Assembly (NCBI GenBank): GCA_016715825.1
Contig: JADJXO010000002.1
Location: forward strand, 1-64,000
DNA length: 64,000 nt
DNA from: Nitrospira sp.
GTDB lineage: Bacteria > Nitrospirota > Nitrospiria > Nitrospirales > Nitrospiraceae
Direction: 5' to 3'
The position numbers and the translations under genes were made by a program. Position 1 is the stretch's first letter; each line of letters opens with the position of its first letter. Under the pieces are notes generated by a model that was not told the DNA's origin, did no database searches, and was given only the letters and a program-made list of their open reading frames with translations. Of the stretch, positions 26,363-34,306 are shown piece by piece.

Positions 26363-26397
26363 GCCAACGAGGATGATCCTCGAAAGGACGGTCCTGC
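26363..26397 (+). promoter_or_regulatory. nhaD-2 leader with the same Shine-Dalgarno hairpin
   Basis: GCCAACGAGGATGA precedes TCCT (26377-26380), CGAA and AGGA (26385-26388), ten bases before the GTG start at 26398. The layout is the same as in the copy 1 leader, with only a few substitutions. An alternative pairing, AGGAC with GTCCT immediately downstream, could compete with the hairpin. The conservation extends upstream of the coding region, so the leader was duplicated with the gene. Confidence 0.55.
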
Positions 26398-27855
26398 GTG
26401 AATAGTTCTTCTCTCTTTGTCATGCTTTTTCGTTGCCTGCGGTGGAGAGCTCGTCGTGTCTTCCAAGTTAGTCTCGGTACCGCGTTCATCGTTTTCGGGC
26501 TGCCGTTTCTCGCCTTCGCCGAAACTGAATCCCACACCCTGATTGATTTGACCACTGCACCAGTTGGGTTTTTCGCACTGTGCATCTTTGTCCTAGCGTA
26601 TGCGCTGGTCATGTCCGAAGAGTTTACTCACCTCAAGAAGTCCAAACCCGTGATTTTGGCTGCCGGCATCATTTGGGGGGCGATCGCTCTCGCGTATCCG
26701 CAAGGCCAAAGCGAACTAGTTGAACATGCCTTCCGGCACAATCTGATGGAATACGCAGAACTGATGCTGTTCTTGCTGGTCGCTATGACCTACATCAACG
26801 CCCTCGATGAACGACTCGTGTTTGAGGCGATCCGGGCATGGCTGGTTCGTAAAGGGTTCAGCTACCGGCAACTCTTCTGGATCACGGGGATCCTGGCATT
26901 TTTCATTTCACCGGTGGCGGACAATCTGACCACCGCCCTCTTAATGTGTGCCGTCGTCATGGCGGTGGGAGCCCACAGCCCAAAATTTGTCAATTTATCG
27001 TGCATCAATATTGTGGTGGCAGCCAATGCGGGTGGAGCGTTCAGCCCCTTCGGCGATATCACGACCCTGATGGTGTGGCAAAAGGGGCTCCTGGAGTTCT
27101 TTGACTTTTTTCAGCTGTTTATCCCCTCAGCCGTGAACTTCCTTGTGCCTGCTGCGATCATGCATTATGCCGTCCCTCGAATATCTCCGCCGCCGTCCTC
27201 CGAAAGGGTTCACATGAAGATCGGAGCCAAACGTATTATTGGGTTATTTTTTCTCACGATTTGTACCGCAGTCAGTTTTCACAATTTTCTGCATCTGCCC
27301 CCAGTCCTCGGAATGATGACCGGCTTTGCGTATCTGGGATTATTTGGCCATTACCTGAGCCGGAAGCGACACCATGCCTCCCCCTACAAGAAAGGGGAGA
27401 TCGGAGACGTCGTTCCGTTCGATGTGTTTCAGAAGGTTGCCCGAGCGGAGTGGGACACGCTGTTATTCTTCTATGGAGTCGTCATGTGCGTCGGCGGGCT
27501 CGGCCATATCGGCTATATGGCCTTGGCCTCCCACGTGCTCTATTTCGAGTGGGGTCCCACCTTCGCCAATGTCATGGTTGGATTTTTATCGGCGGTCGTC
27601 GACAACATCCCGATCATGTTCGCAGTGCTGACGATGAACCCGGCCATTTCCGAGGGCCAATGGTTGCTCGTGACGCTGACCGCTGGGGTTGGGGGCAGCC
27701 TTCTCTCCATCGGCTCGGCCGCGGGGGTCGCGTTGATGGGGCAGGCCAAAGGGAAATACACGTTCTTTAGTCATCTCAAATGGGCGCCGGCGATTGCGCT
27801 GGGATATGGCGCGAGCATTCTCGTGCACATGTGGATCAATGCGCATACGTTCTGA
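26398..27855 (+). CDS. nhaD: NhaD-type Na+/H+ antiporter, copy 2
   Basis: This tandem paralogue of the preceding gene has identical length (485 residues) and the same GTG start. The proteins differ mainly in the signal region, around residues 100-120, at 205-212, at 270-285 and at 385-400. The rest is identical or nearly so. Nucleotides 27221-27542 match 25353-25674 exactly, including third positions, which indicates recent gene conversion. The substitutions lie in loops and a few helix positions, so the copies could differ in pH or ion preference. The functional motifs ADNLTTALLMC and GGAFSPFGDITTL are intact. Confidence 0.93.
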   Translation: MNSSSLFVMLFRCLRWRARRVFQVSLGTAFIVFGLPFLAFAETESHTLIDLTTAPVGFFALCIFVLAYALVMSEEFTHLKKSKPVILAAGIIWGAIALAYPQGQSELVEHAFRHNLMEYAELMLFLLVAMTYINALDERLVFEAIRAWLVRKGFSYRQLFWITGILAFFISPVADNLTTALLMCAVVMAVGAHSPKFVNLSCINIVVAANAGGAFSPFGDITTLMVWQKGLLEFFDFFQLFIPSAVNFLVPAAIMHYAVPRISPPPSSERVHMKIGAKRIIGLFFLTICTAVSFHNFLHLPPVLGMMTGFAYLGLFGHYLSRKRHHASPYKKGEIGDVVPFDVFQKVARAEWDTLLFFYGVVMCVGGLGHIGYMALASHVLYFEWGPTFANVMVGFLSAVVDNIPIMFAVLTMNPAISEGQWLLVTLTAGVGGSLLSIGSAAGVALMGQAKGKYTFFSHLKWAPAIALGYGASILVHMWINAHTF

Positions 27856-28202
27856 ACGGAAACTTCTTCTTCGAGGAACCGGTAAGGAGACCTAGAGTTT
27901 TGGCGTCGGTGATCGCCCGAATAGGATCGCAGCGCTTCTCCCGGCTTTGAGCAAGCACGTTTTACCGCCAGCGTTTCGACAGCTCGACCTGCTTCTCGGG
28001 GTCTCGTTTTCCCGGAGTACATTCGGTACCATACAGTTCATTCCCAACATTCCGGACGATCTTCGACCCATCGGGGTCCGCCGGTTCCTCTGGAATTTGG
28101 GACCGTCGATTGCATTATGAAGTGGACGAATCACTATGCCCAAAGCGGGCGTACCGAACTCATGATGGCTCCCGATTTTTTCATGTTCTCGGAGTAAAAC
28201 CC
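27856..28202. other. 347-bp intergenic region after nhaD-2
   Basis: No gene or repeat is supported here. It should hold the 3' end of the nhaD-2 transcript and the promoter of the large exported protein that starts at 28203. Open frames on the minus strand are of low-complexity composition and lack ribosome sites. Confidence 0.4.
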
Positions 28203-30575
28203 ATGCTTGCACGATCTACCGGCCTCGTCGTTCTGCTTGTCAGTGCCCTCGAGATAGTCTGGCCGTCACACGGTAGCGCAGCCTCCTCTCGCATCCAACC
28301 CGGCCATGACATCAGCCGGTTTGCGCTGCGGTATGCCCAAGCGCTGGCCCACTCCCAGATCGAGACCTGGGCCGCAGCAGACTTGGGGTGCCTGATCCAA
28401 GTACGGGACAGGGCTGGGGGTACATCGCCGAAACTGAAGGCGGAACTTGCCCGGCGCTGTTGGGACGAGACCTTGCGCACTCACACCACCATGGTGGAAC
28501 AGCAGGCAGAAGTCGGCGTTTTCAACGCCACAGAGCGCGGGGTGGGCCTCGGCCTCTTGGACGACCGGCACCGGGCCACGGGGCGCTGGAAGGAATACCC
28601 ACCGGCGATCTTCCTGTCTCCATCGGTTGTGCTGCAAGACCAGGCTCCGATCCCCCAGCTGACCGTGGTGGGGACCAGTCCGAAACAACGATTCGCCCTG
28701 TCCCACATCCAGGAGGGCTCGCTGGTGTCAGTGCTTGGGCACGCCGTGGATATCAAGATCGTCTACCCGGATCCGCTCACGGCGCCGCTGGCGCTCAGAC
28801 CGGAAGAAGTCTGGTGGGGAAACGGATCGCCACGTCAGTTCGGGCCGGTGCACGAGGTCGTCGCTCGGTTCATCGTGGTGACCGGCCTGCGCAAGCTCGG
28901 GTTTCCCACCGACCGGGCGGTCATGAATGAAGGTCTTCCCGCTGGACCGTTGATCGCCACGACCCACTACGGACCACGGCCTGACCACGGTCGGACGTAC
29001 GATCAGGCTGATTCGGATCACACCATCGTGAAGGGTGAACTCGTCCCAGGTTCGACGCAGTGGTGGGAACGGACTGATGCAGAGCCGTTCATGCGAGCCG
29101 CCTTGAACCAAGCCACTCATCTGACGGCTGAAAACCGTGCCGGCATACTGACTCGGCTTTTGTTGATCGATCCCGAGGATGCCTTGACCCATAGTATGCG
29201 TGGGAACGACGGCTATCAGGCGGTTCTCCAGCAGGGGATCGCACGGGGAGGGCTCGCCGCCCGGGACGGACACGCCCTGCGGCGAGTCGCCGAACTTTAC
29301 TGGACCATTCAGGCGCAAACCTGGCGACAAGAAGTCACCGCCGTGTCCGAGGGGTACGAGCCGGCCGCCGATGCCATCTATCGCGCACTGGCGTCCTATG
29401 AGACCCTGGTCCGACAAGATCGTGCCACACCGGAGCAACGCCGACGCCTCGGTGTGTTGACTCGATGGAATAATGATCCGACCGGTGCGCTGGGGATCCA
29501 TGAGGCGTTGTTGCGCGACAGCACTCCGGGTACGATCGAATACGCCACCATCTTGACCGAAATCGCCTGGGATCGGATCCAGTTCGTCTCGTGGAATCGG
29601 CGCTACGACCATCCCTGGCTGCCACAGGCTCAGGCTGAAGCCGAAAAGGCCGTCCAGTGGTTGAGGCAGCCATACGACAAGCTCCATGCGCACTATGCGC
29701 AGGTGGCAGTGGAATCGCTCTCGGTACCGCGCCATCTGGATCAGTTTCAGGAACGGATGCAGCAGATCAGGCAGGATGTGGATCAGATCCCCGGGTTGAA
29801 AGGCCTGCACACGCAACTGGTCGCCAACGATCTCGTGAAGTCGCTCACCCCAGAAGCTGCCGCGCTCGTCCTATCACGTCCACCACGCGCACCCGACGTG
29901 CTGGACGTGGCCGTCCATGCGAATCCTCCCAAGCAGGACATCCTCTGGCAGTGGAATTTCGAGCAAGATGAGCTTGGAAGTATGCCGGCCGGCTTTGTCG
30001 AGATGGGTCGGGACGATGAGAACGCCGCCCTCTGGGAAGTCCACGTTGAGCAGGACCCCTCACGCGGTCTCCAACGACTGGTCCGCTCGCTGGCCTGTGC
30101 GCGACCGGACTGCGTACGACTCCTCATTGCGGACAACGTGAGAACGACCTACCCCGATGTCACCGTTCAGGTGAGGGCTCCAAGGCTGACCGACCAGAGT
30201 GAACTCGGCATCGCCATCGCGGTTACCGACCGCGACAATTATTATGCCATTACCCTTCAGCCGAGGACCGGTCTGGTGACGACCAGACGCGTAACGGACG
30301 GGAAGGTGACGGTGCTGGGACAGGTCACGGCCAAGCTTGCGCCGAAGCCCTGGCATACGATGCGCGTCCAACGGATCAACTTTCTGCATCTCGATAAGGG
30401 TCGATTGGCGGTGTATGTGGATGGCGCCCAGGTCGCGGCGGTCGAGGATGCCGTGCTGCCTCAGAAAGGGCGGGTCGGCCTGATTGCCGTGGGTCCGTCA
30501 GCGGCGCAGTTCGACGGCCTCCATATCCTGGACCTGGTCTCGAACCGGACGTTTTCTCAACCGGCCGCCTACTAG
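28203..30575 (+). CDS. large exported protein of unknown function with C-terminal jelly-roll domain
   Basis: The product is 790 residues from the ATG at 28203, behind a GGAG box. A signal peptide (LVVLLVSALEIVWPSHGSAASS) directs export. Residues about 30-330 contain many aromatic and Arg residues and no family I know. Residues about 330-560 are helical and TPR-like. The last 190 residues look like a concanavalin/LamG or DUF1080-type beta sandwich (RDNYYAITLQPRTGLVTTRRV, RLAVYVDGAQVAAVEDAVL, KGRVGLIAVG). It could be a periplasmic or surface polymer-binding protein. It lies between the nhaD pair and mpsC, with no sign of operon coupling to either. Confidence 0.7.
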   Translation: MLARSTGLVVLLVSALEIVWPSHGSAASSRIQPGHDISRFALRYAQALAHSQIETWAAADLGCLIQVRDRAGGTSPKLKAELARRCWDETLRTHTTMVEQQAEVGVFNATERGVGLGLLDDRHRATGRWKEYPPAIFLSPSVVLQDQAPIPQLTVVGTSPKQRFALSHIQEGSLVSVLGHAVDIKIVYPDPLTAPLALRPEEVWWGNGSPRQFGPVHEVVARFIVVTGLRKLGFPTDRAVMNEGLPAGPLIATTHYGPRPDHGRTYDQADSDHTIVKGELVPGSTQWWERTDAEPFMRAALNQATHLTAENRAGILTRLLLIDPEDALTHSMRGNDGYQAVLQQGIARGGLAARDGHALRRVAELYWTIQAQTWRQEVTAVSEGYEPAADAIYRALASYETLVRQDRATPEQRRRLGVLTRWNNDPTGALGIHEALLRDSTPGTIEYATILTEIAWDRIQFVSWNRRYDHPWLPQAQAEAEKAVQWLRQPYDKLHAHYAQVAVESLSVPRHLDQFQERMQQIRQDVDQIPGLKGLHTQLVANDLVKSLTPEAAALVLSRPPRAPDVLDVAVHANPPKQDILWQWNFEQDELGSMPAGFVEMGRDDENAALWEVHVEQDPSRGLQRLVRSLACARPDCVRLLIADNVRTTYPDVTVQVRAPRLTDQSELGIAIAVTDRDNYYAITLQPRTGLVTTRRVTDGKVTVLGQVTAKLAPKPWHTMRVQRINFLHLDKGRLAVYVDGAQVAAVEDAVLPQKGRVGLIAVGPSAAQFDGLHILDLVSNRTFSQPAAY

Positions 30576-30601
30576 GGTTTCGACATCAAGATCGTCTCAG
30601 C

Positions 30602-30961
30602 TCATGAGGAGCTGAACTGCCTCGTGGCATTTTGGATGTCTCGGTCTGTCGTAAACACGAACACCCGCTCGCTGAGTAGTACATCGATATCGGTGAAGAG
30701 ACCGAGGACTTTGGTCCCGGTGATCTCGCTCACCTGATCGCAAAGCTTATCACGGCCTTGCGCGATCAAGTTTTGCCGAAGTTGCTTGACCATCTCGACC
30801 CCTTCCGTGGTTTTGGCCAATTGCCGTTCAGCCGGCGTGAGCACTCCCTTCAGCCGGACGACGACAAGATCGCGCGCGACGAGCGCACGAACCTCATCAG
30901 GGCCTCGCCCCATGAATTCTTGCTCAAACTTGATGACGGCGTTGCGAATTGCGTTTTCCAC
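30602..30961 (-). CDS. mpsC: MpsC/DUF2294-family protein
   Basis: This 119-residue cytosolic protein starts with GTG. The family core NAVIKFEQEFMGRGPDEVRALVARDLVVVRLKGVLTPAERQLAK is residues about 7-55, and the C-terminal segment LFTDIDVLLSERVFVFTTDRDI closes the domain. It belongs to DUF2294, named for MpsC of the Mps system, in which a NuoL-like protein (MpsA) and a DUF2309 protein (MpsB) form a bicarbonate/ion uptake system. Homologues of both lie 3-12 kb downstream here. It is divergent from the carbon genes, and a decayed copy of its 5' end is found at about 33.9 kb. Confidence 0.8.
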   Translation of the reverse strand: MENAIRNAVIKFEQEFMGRGPDEVRALVARDLVVVRLKGVLTPAERQLAKTTEGVEMVKQLRQNLIAQGRDKLCDQVSEITGTKVLGLFTDIDVLLSERVFVFTTDRDIQNATRQFSSS

Positions 30962-31103
30962 GTCTCGGCTTCATTCGATTATAAGGTCGCGGGAAGAGAC
31001 GAACAAGTACCACGTTTGGGTCTTTCGCCGATTGAGTCAGGTTCGCGATGGGCCTTTCGTTTCATTGATCGATGGATGGAAGCCCTGATCAGGCATTTCA
31101 GGC

Positions 31104-31130
31104 TTGACCCTTTCCTCTGCCTCATATTAT
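31104..31130 (+). promoter_or_regulatory. promoter of the conserved RNA, copy A
   Basis: TTGACC (31104-31109) and TATTAT (31125-31130) are separated by 15 bp. The same layout (TTGACG, 15 bp, TATTAT) occurs in the homologous block at 34075-34101, where the spacer differs but both boxes are kept. That conservation supports a real, if short-spaced, promoter. Transcription would start near 31137. Confidence 0.55.
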
Positions 31131-31136
31131 TCATGG

Positions 31137-31320
31137 AGCCGGATTTGGGCAGATGGCAGTGTTGCTTCCTCTCGAGCTTGCTCGTGGAGAGGTAGGACGC
31201 CTAAATTGATCATTGTGAGGCCGTAGGGCGACCCGCAGTCCATTGAGAGGCCGGTCGTAGTACAAGCCAACTACTTGGTTCGACCCAAAGTCGAAGCCAG
31301 GTGGTTGGCTTTTGTGTTTT
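31137..31320 (+). ncRNA. conserved structured RNA ending in an intrinsic terminator, copy A
   Basis: The segment from the predicted start to the terminator is about 184 nt and matches a second copy at 34108-34283. The strongest blocks are 31148-31165 (one change in 18) and 31219-31271 (three changes in 53). They flank a hairpin whose sequence differs between the copies but whose pairing is kept in part (CCTCTC with GAGAGG here). No start codon or ribosome site leads into a frame. SulP begins 308 bp after the terminator. It could be an independent small RNA or a long attenuated leader. Confidence 0.55.
31264..31320 (+). terminator. long intrinsic terminator of RNA copy A
   Basis: AAGCCAAC (31264-31271) pairs with GTTGGCTT (31304-31311). 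The interior continues pairing through TTCGAC with GTCGAA. The stem is followed by TTGTGTTTT. No plus-strand gene precedes it, so it terminates only the conserved RNA. Relative to copy B the arms have changed in a compensatory way. Confidence 0.7.
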
Positions 31321-31628
31321 CATCTCGGATCAACAGTCGAGGCCGACCAGCTTACCCTTATGTTGCCCAGACCTCTCGTAACGCTTTGACGTAGGGGGAA
31401 GTTCGTGGAAAGAGTTTCAAGCCAATCATGTTGTCACAGCCAATCTAGCGCCTGTCCTATCGACTCAGGTTGCCACAATGAGAGTCCTTCGTCTGCAAGC
31501 GAGACAGCACATACTCAGTGGGCCTACAGAGCACCTGCTTTTTGGCATCTTAAGACTCGGTCCTTGGGTATGGGTGACGTGAACGACTCTCAGCTAAGTC
31601 TCTTGTTGACCGTAGCGAGGGGCATCGT
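31321..31628. other. 308-bp spacer between RNA copy A and sulP
   Basis: No gene is supported. It probably contains the sulP promoter or a long leader. No ribosome site directs translation of any upstream frame, and I see no repeat shared with the dab locus in this part. Confidence 0.4.
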
Positions 31629-33323
31629 ATGAGTTCCGAGCCAAATGTTTTCATGAAGTATCTCAACGAGTTCAATCCCTGGCCGCGTATTCGAATGATG
31701 GGCACCAACGTAACCCAAGACGTTATGGCCGGGATTACGGTTGCCTTCATCGCCCTTCCTTTGGCCCTTGGTTTTGGCGTGGCCTCCGGCCTGGGTGCCA
31801 TTACGGGGATGTGGGGGGCCATTGCTGGAGGAGTTGTGGGCGGCTTGTTTGGGGGCTCGAACAACGGCGTCAGCGGTCCGACTGGCCCCAAAACTGTCCA
31901 GCTCGCGGTGGTGATGCATGACCACATGTTGACCAACGGCCAACCAGATCTTGCATATGCCTTTGGGATCGTCTTTCTCAGTGGTGTGCTCATGCTGGCT
32001 CTGGCCCTCTTTCGCATTGGAAAATTTATCTACTTGACGCCCTATTCCGTCATTTCCGGTTTCATGTGCGGGATAGGTGCAATTGTCATGATCATCGAGT
32101 TCAACCCATTTGTCGGGCTCCCCACCCTGTCTTCGGTTCGGGAAGCATTGATGGCCATTCCTTCCTCTGCCATGAACGCCAACCCCCAAGCTTTGCTGGT
32201 GTCTTGTGTAACGCTCGGGACTATTATCATCTGGCCAAAAATTACCAGGGTGTTGTGGCTACCTGGCCCGTTAATTGGTCTCGGGGTGGGAACTGCCGTG
32301 GCCAACATATTTGCGTTAGATATTGACTACATTCCGCATGTTCCCACTGGCCTGCCTGAGATCTACTTGCCCTCCATATCGCAATTTTATGAGATGCTCG
32401 GTCCGGCCGCTGCGCTGGCTGGCCTGGCGGTCTACGACTCGCTTTTGACGTGTGTCGTCATCGATCAAATGTCGGAGTCGCGGCATAACAGTAATCAAGA
32501 AATTTGGGGGCAGGGGCTCGCGAATATAACAGCTGGCCTATTAGGTGGATTGACCACTGCAACAGCAACGATGCGAAGTGTCGCAGCAATCCAATGTGGC
32601 GCCAAGACCGTCACAGCGCCGGTGGTGCATGGGTTGGTCTTGCTCTCGCTGGTACTCGGTTTGGCACCCCTCGCATCGTATATTCCGATGGCTGCCCTAG
32701 CGGGAATCCTGTTCAAGGTCGGCTACGACATTTTGGATTTTCGAGTCTTTCCTATCCTCCATCGGATGGATACATCTTCGAAAATTACGTTTTGGACGGT
32801 GCTCTTTCTGACGGTTTGGGAAGACCTTCTGGTGGCGGTTGGTGTCGGCCTCGCCATTGCGTTCTTTTTGTTCGTCCATGATATGAGCGAACTGTGGAAG
32901 CCCAAGCTCAAAGGACTGGCCGAGTCTCAAAGTACCGCTAAAGAATCCATCCCACACCACTTGAAGAAGCAAATTGCGATCATCGAACCGGAAGGGCCGA
33001 TGTTTTTCGGCATTGCCGATACGATGTACAGGCAGATCGATAGACTGGCGCACTACAAAGTACTGATCATCTCGTTCCGTTACGTGCCGATCATCGACCT
33101 CTCGGGCGCATTCGCGGTCGAAGACATGGTCATAATGGCGGGGAAACGACGGACAAAAGTTATTGTCAAAGGCATGAACCCAGCCGTTCGACGAGCCCTC
33201 ACCGAGTTGAAGATCATCGAGAGTATCGGTGAAGAGAACATTGCCGATGATATTGATGGCGCTTTAAAAAAATCACTTGATTACCTCGCAGATCAATTCC
33301 TTGGATCAACCAACGATGACTGA
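31629..33323 (+). CDS. SulP-family anion transporter with STAS domain, probable BicA-like bicarbonate carrier
   Basis: The 564-residue protein has an N-terminal SulP transport domain (residues about 20-430; DVMAGITVAFIALPLALGFGVASG, GPTGPKTVQLAVVM, and ATMRSVAAIQCGAKT). A cytosolic STAS domain follows (residues about 440-555, with VPIIDLSGAFAVEDMV). Its length equals the cyanobacterial Na+-dependent bicarbonate transporter BicA. SulP members also carry sulfate or other anions. The bicarbonate call rests on its place beside a CBS protein, a Dab-like complex, PII and carbonic anhydrases, together with Na+ pumps nearby. The CBS gene follows 98 bp later and is probably co-transcribed. Confidence 0.8.
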   Translation: MSSEPNVFMKYLNEFNPWPRIRMMGTNVTQDVMAGITVAFIALPLALGFGVASGLGAITGMWGAIAGGVVGGLFGGSNNGVSGPTGPKTVQLAVVMHDHMLTNGQPDLAYAFGIVFLSGVLMLALALFRIGKFIYLTPYSVISGFMCGIGAIVMIIEFNPFVGLPTLSSVREALMAIPSSAMNANPQALLVSCVTLGTIIIWPKITRVLWLPGPLIGLGVGTAVANIFALDIDYIPHVPTGLPEIYLPSISQFYEMLGPAAALAGLAVYDSLLTCVVIDQMSESRHNSNQEIWGQGLANITAGLLGGLTTATATMRSVAAIQCGAKTVTAPVVHGLVLLSLVLGLAPLASYIPMAALAGILFKVGYDILDFRVFPILHRMDTSSKITFWTVLFLTVWEDLLVAVGVGLAIAFFLFVHDMSELWKPKLKGLAESQSTAKESIPHHLKKQIAIIEPEGPMFFGIADTMYRQIDRLAHYKVLIISFRYVPIIDLSGAFAVEDMVIMAGKRRTKVIVKGMNPAVRRALTELKIIESIGEENIADDIDGALKKSLDYLADQFLGSTNDD

Positions 33324-33421
33324 TCGTCCTCGAAAAGACAACAGAGCCTCCCGTTTCTTCCATGTCAGTGGTTGTTCTGTTATTGTCACCTTTGGGTTGC
33401 CTTCCCTTTCGAGGATTGACC

Positions 33422-33835
33422 ATGACGACACAGGATAAAAACCAGAACGAGCCTACGGTTTCAGCATTCATGAACCGAAATCCCATCACGGCACATAAGA
33501 ACATGACGTTACGCGCAGCATCGGAGATCATGAGTCTCTATAAGGTTGGGGCGCTGCTAGTCGTGAATGATGAGAATCGGTACGTTGGAATTATTTCCGA
33601 CAAGCGTATCACGCGGGAAGCCTTAGCCAAGGGAAGAGATCCAGCAACAACAGAGATTCAGGCCGTGATGAGAAAAGACCCTGTTAGCATCGACTGTCAT
33701 GAGCCAGTCCGCAACGCTCAAGCCGTGATGAAGGTCAATGGCGTGAGGTACCTGGTCGTCAAAGATGGGGAAGAAATTGTCGGAATTCTCTCCTTGAGCG
33801 ATCTGATAAGATTCTACACGTCATTTTATGAATAA
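33422..33835 (+). CDS. CBS-domain pair protein
   Basis: The product is 137 residues from the ATG at 33422, after a GAGGA box. It consists of two CBS motifs (residues about 15-75 and 82-135). Segments VSAFMNRNPITAHKNMTLRAASEIM and AVMRKDPVSIDCHEPVRNAQAVMKVNGVRYLVV are typical. Such Bateman modules bind adenosine nucleotides and sense energy state. Placed directly after sulP, it may tune carrier activity with ATP/AMP. That role is inference. The sulP stop and the space before this gene carry a sequence similar to the nhaD leader. Confidence 0.85.
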   Translation: MTTQDKNQNEPTVSAFMNRNPITAHKNMTLRAASEIMSLYKVGALLVVNDENRYVGIISDKRITREALAKGRDPATTEIQAVMRKDPVSIDCHEPVRNAQAVMKVNGVRYLVVKDGEEIVGILSLSDLIRFYTSFYE

Positions 33836-33889
33836 CGTGGCGTGACACCCTCGAGTTCTCATACGGCTCACGGCTCGTACGTCGCCCTG

Positions 33890-33956
33890 ACCTCAACTCC
33901 ATGAATTCTTGTTCGAACTTGATGCCGACATTACAGATTGCGTGTTGCCTATAGCC
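33890..33956 (-). pseudogene. mpsC: remnant of the mpsC 5' end
   Basis: The minus strand encodes HAICNVGIKFEQEFME, matching the first residues of MpsC (NAIRNAVIKFEQEFMG). The start codon is lost, and similarity ends after about 25 codons. The upstream (plus-strand) sequence from here through the RNA terminator at 34283 parallels 30900-31320. The remnant is therefore the left edge of a duplicated divergent-promoter block, not a gene. Confidence 0.6.
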
Positions 33957-34074
33957 AACACTCCTGGGATGACCAGGTACCCTGCATGGGTCTTTTGCTG
34001 TCCGTATCAGATGAGCGATGGGTCTTTCGGTTCCGACCATCCATGGATGGAAGACCTGATCCCGCATTTCATAC

Positions 34075-34101
34075 TTGACGCACTCCTCACCCCCATATTA
34101 T
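34075..34101 (+). promoter_or_regulatory. promoter of the conserved RNA, copy B
   Basis: TTGACG (34075-34080) and TATTAT (34096-34101) have the same 15-bp spacing as copy A. The boxes and the TATTATTCAT run after them are conserved, whereas the spacer is not. Predicted transcription start is near 34108. Confidence 0.55.
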
Positions 34102-34107
34102 TCATTG

Positions 34108-34283
34108 TGCCGCAGGTAGGCAGATGGCAATGTTGCCTCTTCTTGAAGGCTCTGTTTTAGGGAGAGTCAGGACGCCGAATTATTTTCCTGTCATGGCCGT
34201 AGGGCGACTCGCAGTCGATTGAGAGGCCGGTCGCAGTACAAGCCAACCATTTGGTTCCACACCGAATGGTTGGCTTTTATTTT
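34108..34283 (+). ncRNA. conserved structured RNA / attenuated leader of dabB, copy B
   Basis: This is the second copy of the RNA described upstream of sulP. The blocks 34119-34136 and 34195-34247 correspond to the A-copy blocks. Inside the second block CGACT-CGC-AGTCG can form a small hairpin, and GGCC at each side can close an outer stem. The terminator ends 23 bp before the start of the first dabB-like gene. Here the RNA therefore sits as a 5' leader whose terminator could switch dab expression on or off. Confidence 0.55.
34240..34283 (+). terminator. perfect 12-bp intrinsic terminator in front of the dab genes
   Basis: AAGCCAACCATT (34240-34251) and AATGGTTGGCTT (34265-34276) pair perfectly around a 13-nt loop and are followed by TTATTTT. 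It is closely upstream of the dabB-1 start. The 5' arm lies partly within the conserved RNA block, the classical geometry for an attenuator. Confidence 0.8.
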
Positions 34284-34306
34284 GTAAACGCGCTGGTGAG
34301 GTGTCG

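Noticed and set aside
28728..29816. Minus-strand frame of 362 codons inside the large exported protein
   Set aside because: It is antisense to the better-supported gene with its signal peptide. No domain or ribosome site was found.
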